This document shows positions 51,575 to 58,808 of a stretch of DNA of 64,000 nt, piece after piece (position 1 is the stretch's first letter; each line of letters begins with the position of its first letter). The notes beneath the pieces are model-generated. The model saw only the letters and a program-made list of their open reading frames with translations. It searched no databases and had not been told where the DNA came from. The stretch is from Metaruminococcus_A sp964607135 (GTDB lineage: Bacteria; Bacillota; Clostridia; Oscillospirales; Ruminococcaceae), in the NCBI GenBank assembly GCA_964607135.1, contig CAZSIV010000009.1, forward strand, positions 15,062-79,061, given 5' to 3'. Position numbers and translations under genes: made by a program.

Positions 51575-52882
51575 TTGATCAAAGTTTGTGGCGATGGAGC
51601 CAAGGCTTCGGTGACAATAGAGGAGCTGAAAGCGAAGGCCGGCGGGACGGTCACCGTAGAGGGTTGCGTCCACCGGGTTCGCGATATGGGGTCGATCCGC
51701 TTTTTTATCCTTCGTACAGGGCGATTCCTCCTCCAGACGGTTTATGCCGCCGATGAGTGCGATTGCTCGGTCGACGATGTCAAGGTGGGCTGCTATGTCC
51801 GGATGACGGGCCTGCTCCGGGAGGAGCCGCGGGCTGTTTACGGCCTCGAGGTTTCGATCCGCTCCGTGAAGCTCCTTTCTGCGCCCGCGGAGGAATATCC
51901 CTTGAAGGTCGGCCAGCGCCGGCTGGGCTGTTCGCTGGATGCGAACCTGGATAACCGCTCGGTGGCCCTGCGCAACCCTTATGAACGGGCGGTGTTTAAA
52001 TTTACGGAGGGCGTTGTATCCGGGTTCCGCGCTTTTATGCTGGATCACGGCTTTACCGAAATCCACACCCCGAAAATCGTTGCGGCGGGGGCGGAAGGCG
52101 GAGCGAATATCTTTAAGCTCGATTACTTCGACCAGGAGGCGTTCCTCAACCAGAGCCCTCAGTTTTACAAGCAGACGGCGGTTGCCTTCTTTGACCGCGT
52201 TTTTGAGATCGGGCCGGTTTTCCGGGCGGAGCGGCACAACACCTCCCGCCATCTGAACGAATATACCGGGCTCGATTTCGAAATGGGCTTCATCGACGGG
52301 ATGGAAGACGTCATGGAAATGGAAACCGCAATGCTCAAGTATGTGGTCGCCTACTTAAAAGAGCATTACCAGAACGAACTGATGATCCTTTCGCCGGAGC
52401 TTCCGGAAATCCGGGAAATTCCGTCCATCACCTTCATGGAGGCGGTGGAGCTGCTCGGCGGCCGTCAACGGGCGGATTTGAGCCCGGACGACGAGGTTTT
52501 TCTCTGTGACTACGCCAAGAAAAACTTTGACAGCGATTTTATCTTTGTCACCCATTTCCCGGCTGCAAAACGGCCGTTCTATGCGATGAACGACAGGGAG
52601 GACAGCCGCTTTGCCCTCAGCTTTGACCTGTTGTTCCGCGGGCTGGAAATCACCACGGGAGGCCAGCGAATCCACGATTACGCCGAGCAGTTGGAAAAGA
52701 TGAAGGCGATGAAGATGGACCCCGACGATTTGAAGGAATACCTGAAAATCCATAAGTACGGGATGCCGCCCCACGGCGGGCTTGGCATCGGTCTGGAGCG
52801 CCTTGTGATGAAGCTGCTCGACCGGGCCAACATCCGTGAGGCCAGCATGTTCCCCAGAGACGTCACCCGTCTGGATCCTTAA
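51575..52882 (+). CDS. aspS: Archaeal-type (probably non-discriminating) aspartyl-tRNA synthetase
   Basis: A 435-residue class II synthetase. An N-terminal OB-fold anticodon domain (VTVEGCVHRVRDMGSIRFFI) leads to the catalytic core: motif 1 with FTEIHTPKIVAAGAEGGANI, motif 2 with FRAERHNTSRHLNEYTGLDF, and motif 3 with GGLGIGLERLVMKLL. It lacks the 100-residue GAD insert of bacterial AspRS, so it is the archaeal/eukaryotic type. TTG 51575 is chosen because GAGGTG lies 6 bases upstream. Directly after gatCAB, it probably charges both tRNA-Asp and tRNA-Asn, the latter for amidation by GatCAB. Confidence 0.88.
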   Translation: MIKVCGDGAKASVTIEELKAKAGGTVTVEGCVHRVRDMGSIRFFILRTGRFLLQTVYAADECDCSVDDVKVGCYVRMTGLLREEPRAVYGLEVSIRSVKLLSAPAEEYPLKVGQRRLGCSLDANLDNRSVALRNPYERAVFKFTEGVVSGFRAFMLDHGFTEIHTPKIVAAGAEGGANIFKLDYFDQEAFLNQSPQFYKQTAVAFFDRVFEIGPVFRAERHNTSRHLNEYTGLDFEMGFIDGMEDVMEMETAMLKYVVAYLKEHYQNELMILSPELPEIREIPSITFMEAVELLGGRQRADLSPDDEVFLCDYAKKNFDSDFIFVTHFPAAKRPFYAMNDREDSRFALSFDLLFRGLEITTGGQRIHDYAEQLEKMKAMKMDPDDLKEYLKIHKYGMPPHGGLGIGLERLVMKLLDRANIREASMFPRDVTRLDP

Positions 52883-52886
52883 TTTA

Positions 52887-52955
52887 CGAAACAAGGGCGT
52901 TTCGGTATTTGTCGAGAAACAAAAAGATCGATTGATACTGATGCGCCTTTTTGTT
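52887..52955 (+). promoter_or_regulatory. Candidate ANTAR-type paired hairpins upstream of glnN
   Basis: P1 is a perfect 6-bp stem CGAAAC/GTTTCG (52887-52892/52899-52904) with hexaloop AAGGGC: A at position 1 and G at position 4, the ANTAR rule. After 3 bases P2 is TTTGT/ACAAA (52908-52912/52919-52923) with hexaloop CGAGAA, where position 4 is G but position 1 is C. P2 overlaps AACAAAAAG (52918-52926), which can pair with CTTTTTGTT (52947-52955) in a weak terminator-like stem. P1 begins 5 bases after the aspS stop. Confidence 0.45.
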
Positions 52956-53075
52956 ATTGCCGGCTTCTTCGGAACACCGGCCGCCAATCTCGTTTTTCTT
53001 CCCCCGCACGAAGGCGTGCAGCTGGGAGAGACGTTACTCACCATAGCGTTTTAACGCGGAAAGAAGGGCTATTGC

Positions 53076-55169
53076 ATGTCTGAGAAATTTAATGTCATTG
53101 AAAGCTTTGGGTCACAGGTCTTCAACGACGCCGTCATGCGCGAGAGGCTGCCAAAGCATATTTATCAGTCGCTGAAAAAAACCATGAATGAGGGCACGGA
53201 GCTCGAAAAAAGCATCGCCGACGTCGTGGCGAGCGCGATGAAGGACTGGGCGCTTGAAAAGGGTGCGACCCACTACACCCACTGGTTCCAGCCGATGACC
53301 GGAATCACCGCTGAAAAGCACGACTCGTTTATCGCCCCGAGCGGCGACGGCAAAGCACTGATGGATTTTTCAGGCAAGGAGCTGACCAAGGGGGAGCCGG
53401 ATGCATCCTCCTTCCCGTCGGGAGGTCTGCGCGCGACCTTTGAGGCGCGGGGCTATACCGCCTGGGATCCCACCTCTTACGCATTCGTGAAGGACGGCAC
53501 CCTCTACATACCGACGGCGTTCTGCTCCTATTCCGGCGCGGTGCTCGACAAGAAGACGCCGCTCCTCCGTTCGATGGAGGCGATCGACAAGCAGGCGCTG
53601 AGAATTCTGCGTCTGTTCGGGAATACCTCGGTGACCCGGGTGATGACTACGGTCGGGGCGGAGCAGGAGTACTTCCTTGTGGACAGGGACCTGTTTAAGC
53701 AGCGCCGCGACTTAATGATGACCGGCCGCACCCTCTTCGGCGCCAAGGCGCCGAAAGGGCAGGAGATGGACGACCACTATTTCGGGCACATCAAACCCCG
53801 TGTCGCCTCTTACATGATCGAGCTGGATCAGGAGCTCTGGAAGCTGGGGATTTACTCCAAAACCAAGCACAACGAGGTCGCCCCGTCCCAGCATGAAATG
53901 GCGCCGATCTTTGAGACGACCAACATTGCAACCGACCACAACCAGCTGACAATGGAGATTATGCGCAGTGTCGCGCAGCGGTATGACTTTGCCCTCCTTC
54001 TTCACGAGAAGCCCTTTGCCGGAGTCAACGGCTCCGGAAAGCACAACAACTGGTCGATTTCCACCAACGACGGCCAGAATCTCCTCGACCCCGGCAAGTC
54101 TCCGCAGGAAAACGCGCAGTTCCTGCTCTTCCTCTCTGCCGTCATTAAAGCGGTCGATGAATACGCCCCGCTTCTCCGCGTCTCTGTGGCGAGCGCAGGA
54201 AACGACCACCGTCTCGGCGCGAACGAGGCGCCGCCGGCCATCGTTTCGATGTTTATCGGAGAGGAGCTGGAAAACATCTTAAAGGCGATCGAGGTGGACG
54301 AAGTAGGGGAGAAGGCTGAGAAACAGGTGCTCAAGCTCGGTGTCTCTGCTCTGCCGAAGTTTTCCAAGGATTCGACCGACCGCAACCGCACCTCTCCCTT
54401 TGCTTTCACCGGCAATAAATTCGAATTCCGTATGCTCGGCTCCAGCCTGAATATCGCCGGCCCGAATATCGTACTCAACACCATTATTGCAGAAGAGCTC
54501 AGGGAGTTTGCCGACCGGCTGGAGCAGGCGGAGGATTTCCAAAACGAGCTCCACAACATTGTGAAAGAAACCTATCGTGACCATAAACGGATTATCTTCA
54601 ATGGGAACAACTATTCCGACGAATGGGTGAAAGAGGCGGAAAAGCGCGGCCTTCCAAACCTCACCTCGACAGTGGATGCGCTTCCGTCCTTTATCGAGCC
54701 GAAAAATATCGAGGTTTTTGTCAAGAACCATGTTTTCTCGGAAGCTGAAATTCACTCCCGTTACGAGATCCTGCTCGACAATTACGCCAAAATTATCAAT
54801 ATCGAAGCGCTCACCATGCTGGATATGGCGAAAAAGCAGCTCCTGCCCGCGGTGATCGAGTACACCCGTATGGTCTGCGATGCACTGGCGGCTAAAAAGT
54901 GTTTGGATCTGGGATTGGATCTCTCGGTCGAGGAAGAGCTCGCCAAAAAGCTTTCCTGCTTGGAAACACAGTTCGTTTCAGCGCTGAATAAACTCGAAAA
55001 GGATGTAATCACTGCGAAAGGGGTCTGTGACGCTCTGGAATGCGCGCAGTATTATCATGATCCGGTCTTTGCCGACATGCAGGCGCTCCGTGCGATTGCA
55101 GACGAATTGGAGACAATGGTCGGCGAGGAATATTGGCCGATTCCGACCTATTCGGATCTCCTGTATTAA
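53076..55169 (+). CDS. glnN: Glutamine synthetase type III
   Basis: A 697-residue enzyme that makes glutamine from glutamate and ammonia. The length and segments MTGITAEKHDSFIAPSGDGK, TVGAEQEYFLVDRDLF, HNEVAPSQHEMAPIFET, PFAGVNGSGKHNNWSIST and KFEFRMLGSS identify GSIII, a form common in anaerobes and cyanobacteria. Metal ligands (E-Q-E, H, E) are present. Start ATG follows GAAAGAAGGG. It lies between aspS and the PII gene, with the candidate ANTAR hairpins in its leader. Together with the glutamate synthase operon it forms the GS-GOGAT cycle. Confidence 0.96.
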   Translation: MSEKFNVIESFGSQVFNDAVMRERLPKHIYQSLKKTMNEGTELEKSIADVVASAMKDWALEKGATHYTHWFQPMTGITAEKHDSFIAPSGDGKALMDFSGKELTKGEPDASSFPSGGLRATFEARGYTAWDPTSYAFVKDGTLYIPTAFCSYSGAVLDKKTPLLRSMEAIDKQALRILRLFGNTSVTRVMTTVGAEQEYFLVDRDLFKQRRDLMMTGRTLFGAKAPKGQEMDDHYFGHIKPRVASYMIELDQELWKLGIYSKTKHNEVAPSQHEMAPIFETTNIATDHNQLTMEIMRSVAQRYDFALLLHEKPFAGVNGSGKHNNWSISTNDGQNLLDPGKSPQENAQFLLFLSAVIKAVDEYAPLLRVSVASAGNDHRLGANEAPPAIVSMFIGEELENILKAIEVDEVGEKAEKQVLKLGVSALPKFSKDSTDRNRTSPFAFTGNKFEFRMLGSSLNIAGPNIVLNTIIAEELREFADRLEQAEDFQNELHNIVKETYRDHKRIIFNGNNYSDEWVKEAEKRGLPNLTSTVDALPSFIEPKNIEVFVKNHVFSEAEIHSRYEILLDNYAKIINIEALTMLDMAKKQLLPAVIEYTRMVCDALAAKKCLDLGLDLSVEEELAKKLSCLETQFVSALNKLEKDVITAKGVCDALECAQYYHDPVFADMQALRAIADELETMVGEEYWPIPTYSDLLY

Positions 55170-55234
55170 AGCATCCCCGCCCGCTGTTTTCTATTGCCTG
55201 ACAATGAGGCTCCGCAGTGGAAAATGGAGCGGGC

Positions 55235-55254
55235 TTCGGCCCGGCCGGGCCGAA
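55235..55254. repeat. Perfect 20-bp GC palindrome between glnN and glnK
   Basis: Positions 55235-55254 are a perfect palindrome (half-site TTCGGCCCGG), able to form an RNA hairpin alternative to a GGGC-TTCG-GCCC hairpin at 55231-55242. No T-run follows. It may stabilise or process the glnN-glnK mRNA. Confidence 0.45.
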
Positions 55255-55282
55255 AGGATAAAATTTCATAGGAGTTGATTTG

Positions 55283-55621
55283 ATGAAAAAGCTCGAAATC
55301 ATCATCAAACCGGAACGGCTCGACGAACTCAAGTCGATCCTGACTTCCTGCGGCGTCAATGGTATGATGATCGGCAGCATCATGGGGTTTGGCAACCAAA
55401 AGGGCTATACCCGTTCCTACCGCGGCACCAAATTCACCGTAAATCTTCTGCCGAAGATGAAGGTGGAAACCGTTGTAGACGATGAAACTGCCGAGATTAT
55501 CATCAAGCTGGTGTCGGACAAAATGTCCACCGGCGAATACGGCGATGGAAAAATTTTTGTCTCACCGGTTGAGGACGTCGTCCGGATCCGCACGGGGGAG
55601 CGCGGTCAAACGGCATTGTGA
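55283..55621 (+). CDS. glnK: PII nitrogen signalling protein
   Basis: A 112-residue trimeric PII protein. It has MKKLEIIIKPERLDELKSIL, the T-loop GFGNQKGYTRSYRGTKF with Gln39 for 2-oxoglutarate/Mg-ATP binding, and TGEYGDGKIFVSPVEDVVRI with the C-terminal TGE and RIRTGERG nucleotide-binding residues. The uridylylation residue Tyr51 of E. coli is Phe here, so control is presumably by ATP/ADP/2-oxoglutarate only. Located just before amtB, as GlnK proteins that gate AmtB usually are. ATG follows AGGAG by 8 bases. Confidence 0.93.
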   Translation: MKKLEIIIKPERLDELKSILTSCGVNGMMIGSIMGFGNQKGYTRSYRGTKFTVNLLPKMKVETVVDDETAEIIIKLVSDKMSTGEYGDGKIFVSPVEDVVRIRTGERGQTAL

Positions 55622-55692
55622 TGACCAATCCGGTAAGGGCAATTCCTCTTTTTTGCAGAGAGGGGAGAAAGAAATTTTACCTTGCCGGGTGA

Positions 55693-55780
55693 GATAAAAG
55701 GGCTTTTATTGAATCAATTTTACGCTGTCAATGGGGACAGCGGCGCTGGTCAAGGTCGACTAGATGCCGCTGTCCTTTTT
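55693..55780 (+). promoter_or_regulatory. ANTAR-responsive antiterminator/terminator upstream of amtB
   Basis: P1: GATAAA/TTTATT (55693-55698/55705-55710, one G-T pair) with hexaloop AGGGCT. After a 12-base linker, P2: CGCTGTC/GACAGCG (55723-55729/55736-55742) with hexaloop AATGGG. Both loops have A1 and G4. The 3' arm of P2 overlaps GGACAGCGGC (55735-55744), the 5' arm of a terminator whose 3' arm GCCGCTGTCC (55766-55775) is followed by TTTTT. P2 and the terminator are mutually exclusive. This is the architecture recognised by ANTAR proteins such as EutV and NasR. Confidence 0.8.
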
Positions 55781-55949
55781 AGCGTTAAAATTGAGGCCCT
55801 GATTTCCGGCATCCGCTTGAGCGGCTCGAAAAACCATGATATTTCCGGGCGTAAAAGCGGAAAAAGACGGCGGAATGCAGAAGCGTTTGATCTGTCTGTA
55901 GCAGATCGTCAGCTGTGCTGACGGCCGTTTTGATGAGGAGGAAAGAAAA

Positions 55950-57203
55950 ATGGATGTACAGCAGGCATTAAATATTGTCTGGACGCTGATCGCGGGGATG
56001 CTCGTTTTCTTTATGCAGGCGGGCTTCGCAATGGTGGAAACAGGCTTTACCCGCGCCAAGAATGCGGGCAATATTATCATGAAAAATTTAATGGATTTCT
56101 CAATTGGTTCCTTCGTCTTTTTTGTCATCGGCTTTGGGCTGATGTTCGGGGCGGACTGGAACGGGCTGATCGGGACCAGCGGCTTTTTTGATCCCACCTC
56201 GCTGGAGCTGACCGCCTTTAAAGACCTGACCCCTGGAACCTTTGTTTTCTTCCAGACGGTTTTCTGTGCGACTGCCGCGACGATCGTATCCGGCGCGATG
56301 GCAGAGCGTACCAAGTTTATTTCGTATGTCATCTACTCGGCGGTCATCAGTTTGTTTATCTACCCGGTCGTCGGCCACTGGATTTGGGGCGGCGGCTGGC
56401 TCAGCCAGATGGGGTTTGTCGATTTCGCAGGCTCGACCGTTGTCCACTCGATCGGCGGATGGGCGGCTCTGATCGGTGCGGCAATCCTCGGGCCCCGCAT
56501 TGGAAAGTACAACAGGGACGGATCGGTCAACGCAATTCCCGGCCACAGCCTTACCCTCGGCGCGCTCGGTGTTTTCTTCCTCTGGTTTGGATGGTTTGGG
56601 TTTAATCCCGGCTCGACCCTTGAGGCCAACGGTGAAATCGGCCACATTGCGATGACGACCAACCTCGCCGCGGCTGTGGCTGCCTGTACGGTGATGACGA
56701 TCACCTGGATTCGTTATAAAAAACCCGATGTATCCATGACCCTGAACGGCGTTCTCGCCGGCTTGGTCGCAATTACGGCGGGGTGTCAGGTCGTCACCCT
56801 CTGGGGCTCAATCGCGATCGGCTTTGTTTCGGGATTCATCGTGGTCTTCGGCGTCGAACTGCTCGATAAAGTACTGAAGATCGACGATCCGGTCGGCGCG
56901 GTTGCAGTTCACTGCATGAACGGCGTCTGGGGCACGCTGGCGGTTGGCCTGTTTGCCTGCTATGACGTCGGCGGAGAGAACGAAGTGCTCGGCCTCTTCT
57001 TCGGCGGCGGAGCCGGACAGCTCGGCGTTCAGGCGCTCGGCGTCGTATCGGTTGCGGCTTGGACGATTGTAACGACAGGCGCGCTCTTCCTGATCATTAA
57101 AAAGACAATCGGTCTGCGCGTTTCCAAGATTGAGGAAATCGAGGGCTTGGACGTCCACGAACACGGCGCAGAAGCCTACGCCGATTTTGTAATCAAAGGC
57201 TGA
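55950..57203 (+). CDS. amtB: Ammonium transporter
   Basis: A 417-residue membrane protein with eleven predicted segments. Recognised are NAGNIIMKNLMDFSIGSFVF, the pore His in FAGSTVVHSIGGWAALIGA and the second in VGAVAVHCMNGVWGTLAVG, plus FLWFGWFGFNPGSTL. The C-terminal cytoplasmic tail ends EEIEGLDVHEHGAEAYADF, the region that interacts with PII. Start follows GAGGAGG by 8 bases. It is preceded by a 328-base gap that holds the ANTAR-type attenuator, and followed by a strong terminator. Confidence 0.96.
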   Translation: MDVQQALNIVWTLIAGMLVFFMQAGFAMVETGFTRAKNAGNIIMKNLMDFSIGSFVFFVIGFGLMFGADWNGLIGTSGFFDPTSLELTAFKDLTPGTFVFFQTVFCATAATIVSGAMAERTKFISYVIYSAVISLFIYPVVGHWIWGGGWLSQMGFVDFAGSTVVHSIGGWAALIGAAILGPRIGKYNRDGSVNAIPGHSLTLGALGVFFLWFGWFGFNPGSTLEANGEIGHIAMTTNLAAAVAACTVMTITWIRYKKPDVSMTLNGVLAGLVAITAGCQVVTLWGSIAIGFVSGFIVVFGVELLDKVLKIDDPVGAVAVHCMNGVWGTLAVGLFACYDVGGENEVLGLFFGGGAGQLGVQALGVVSVAAWTIVTTGALFLIIKKTIGLRVSKIEEIEGLDVHEHGAEAYADFVIKG

Positions 57204-57220
57204 TCGATTCGATCCTTTCG

Positions 57221-57253
57221 ATTCCCCGCGGCAAATTCCGCGGGGAATTTTAT
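57221..57253 (+). terminator. Terminator of amtB
   Basis: Perfect 11-bp stem ATTCCCCGCGG (57221-57231) / CCGCGGGGAAT (57238-57248), loop of 6, followed by TTTATT. The IS200 element begins about 9 bases further. Confidence 0.9.
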
Positions 57254-57261
57254 TGTATAGT

Positions 57262-58000
57262 AAAACTACTCGCTAGGCGCGAGGTTGAAAAGAGCTTAAG
57301 CGAAGGGGAAGAAATAAAAACTCCTTTTGCTATAATGAAGATGCGGTCTGCCAACTGCATCTGAAAAAGCAAAAGGAAGACATTCAGAATGAGCCTGAAT
57401 GACATCAATAGTTTATCTCATACGAAGTGGAATTACAAATATCATATCGTGTTTGCCCCGAAATATCGCCGGAAAGTGTTTTACAGTGAAAAACGAGTTG
57501 CAGTAGGAAAGATATTGCGCCAACTATGCGAATGGAAAGGCGTAAGAATTATTGAAGCAGAAGTATGCCCAGACCATGAGCATATGCTGGTTGAGATACC
57601 GCCGAAACTGTCAGTGTCGAGCTTCATGGGGTATCTGAAAGGCAAGAGCAGTACAATGCTGTATGAGCAATTCGGCGAGCTCAAATACAAGTATCGAAGC
57701 AGGGAATTCTGGTGTAGAGGGTATTATGTAGATATGGCGGGGAAGAACACGAGCCGAATTGCGGAATACATTAAGAATCAGCTGAAAGAGGACCAACTGG
57801 GTGAACAACTCACGATGAGTGAAATCGACCCGTTTACGGGTGAGCCGGTAAAACAGGGCAAATAAAAACAGCCCCCGAGTAGGGGCTGCCCGTAGTAAAA
57901 GTGTGATTGCCAGATTCTTTCGGTGCCCCCTTTAGGGGGCTACCACAGAGGATAGGCCCTTATAGGGCCTGTTCAAACCACCCGTTCAACGGGTAGTTTT
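57262..58000 (+). mobile_element. IS200/IS605-family insertion sequence (tnpA only)
   Basis: About 740 bp. The left end AAAACTAC (57262-57269) runs into a hairpin CTCGC-TAGGC-GCGAG, and the right end has the hairpin ACCCGTT-C-AACGGGT ending GTAGTTTT (57993-58000), the inverse of the left end. Two more palindromes (GCCCCCTTTAGGGGGC at 57925-57940 and AGGCCCTTATAGGGCCT at 57954-57970) and CAGCCCC/GGGGCTG (57869-57875/57882-57888) follow tnpA. Subterminal hairpins without flanking target duplication are the rule for this family. It sits between the amtB terminator and the decayed element. Confidence 0.75.
57389..57865 (+). CDS. tnpA: IS200-type transposase TnpA (HUH-Y1)
   Basis: A 158-residue single-strand transposase. 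The HUH motif is CPDHEHMLVEIPPKLSVSSF, the catalytic tyrosine is in SRIAEYIKNQLKEDQ, and the N-terminus LSHTKWNYKYHIVFAPKYRR is typical of IS200 TnpA. It cuts and joins the hairpin ends during peel-and-paste transposition. Apparently intact, with TATAAT at 57331-57336 as a promoter element. No tnpB accompanies it. Confidence 0.93.
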   Translation: MSLNDINSLSHTKWNYKYHIVFAPKYRRKVFYSEKRVAVGKILRQLCEWKGVRIIEAEVCPDHEHMLVEIPPKLSVSSFMGYLKGKSSTMLYEQFGELKYKYRSREFWCRGYYVDMAGKNTSRIAEYIKNQLKEDQLGEQLTMSEIDPFTGEPVKQGK

Positions 58001-58215
58001 GATTTTTCGTGGTCGGCGCACGGTCTGTTTTACCCGGTTTGGTGCGCTAAAATTGGCGTCAATTTGGTATCCGGTGGCAACCATTTGCAACGATTCCGTC
58101 TGGTACATCATCAATAAAGCATCATTCAGCTGCGTTGCTTTCGGAGGCTTTCCGTCCTTTTCTTTGTTTACTGCAACGCAAATTTTGACCGCCCAGATTT
58201 TCGTCTGGGCGGCCT
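58001..58215 (-). pseudogene. Open remnant truncated by the IS200 element
   Basis: A minus-strand frame without a start codon reads EKAAQTKIWAVKICVAVNKE, then KPPKATQLNDALLMMYQTES, then ANFSAPNRVKQTVRRPRKIK, and runs into the IS right end, where it stops at 57986. I do not recognise it. The composition looks coding, so it may be a fragment of a gene interrupted by the IS. Confidence 0.3.
58189..58212. terminator. Hairpin downstream of the integrase remnant
   Basis: CCGCCCAGA (58189-58197) / TCTGGGCGG (58204-58212), perfect 9-bp stem with a 6-base loop, CCTTTT following on the plus strand. It lies 10 bases beyond the integrase stop codon and could be its terminator or part of an attachment region. 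Confidence 0.5.
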
Positions 58216-58221
58216 TTTCGG

Positions 58222-58808
58222 TTACATCTCAAAGCCTTCGGTAATCCCGCTGAGCCTTTCGGTATCTTTCTTTACATAATGAAGTTCGGTGATCTGCGAA
58301 GTGCTGTGTCCCACCAGGTCGGCGATCTGTCTGGGCGATAATGCTCGGATGGTTCCATATAGCCGCCGTTTCCGTCGCATATAAGGGGGTATTTTCGCTG
58401 AAAAGCACTTCCCCGCGTAAATTCTCGATTCATCCACCGCCGTCCTGTTCATCGGCACCGTGCGCTTACGGTGGCGCTTTTGGGCTTGCCAATTTTGATT
58501 TCTCGATCGCTTTCGGCTTCAGCGCCGCTACGTCTGTAAGCTTCCTTCACTCCCTGCCGAACTGTCAGCGTTTTGTGTTTCAAGTCAATGTCGCTGTTCA
58601 GCAAGCCCAGCAGTTCGCCGGTTCTTAGCCTGGTGTTCAGCATCAGAATATACGCAGCCGCCTGCTGGTATTTCCGTTTGCTGTCTTTGAATATACTGAA
58701 TGTCTCGGCTTTGAATTTTTCGATCTCTTCCGGCGTGAAAATGGTCACGGTTTCTGATTCGGGCAGATTCTCCTTGGCCTGCGCTGACAGAAAGTTGCTT
58801 TTCTTCAT
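58222..58808 (-). pseudogene. Tyrosine recombinase/integrase remnant
   Basis: Minus-strand frames 58808-58449 and 58458-58222 together give a broken integrase. The first has TIFTPEEIEKFKAETFSIFK, then LNTRLRTGELLGLLNSDIDL with the first catalytic Arg and DLKHKTLTVRQGVKEAYRR. The second has LVGHSTSQITELHYVKKDTE with the box II His-like region and catalytic Tyr, ending ITEGFEM. The middle, including the HxxR box, is largely missing and the frame changes between the two parts. The upstream end is fused in frame to a serine recombinase tail. Confidence 0.8.

Noticed and set aside
52836..53054. Possible small hydrophobic protein before glnN (ending at 53054)
   Set aside because: No ribosome-binding site near its internal ATG; the region is better explained as a regulatory leader.
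55170..55282. ANTAR-type hexaloops upstream of glnK
   Set aside because: Hairpins here have loops of other sizes and no A1/G4 pattern, and no terminator with a T-run is present.
55682..55921. 79-codon frame between glnK and amtB
   Set aside because: It runs through the ANTAR hairpins and terminator and has no support as a protein.
57925..57994. Three short palindromes in a row as a CRISPR-like array
   Set aside because: The palindromes differ in sequence and lie inside the IS200 right end, where subterminal hairpins are expected.
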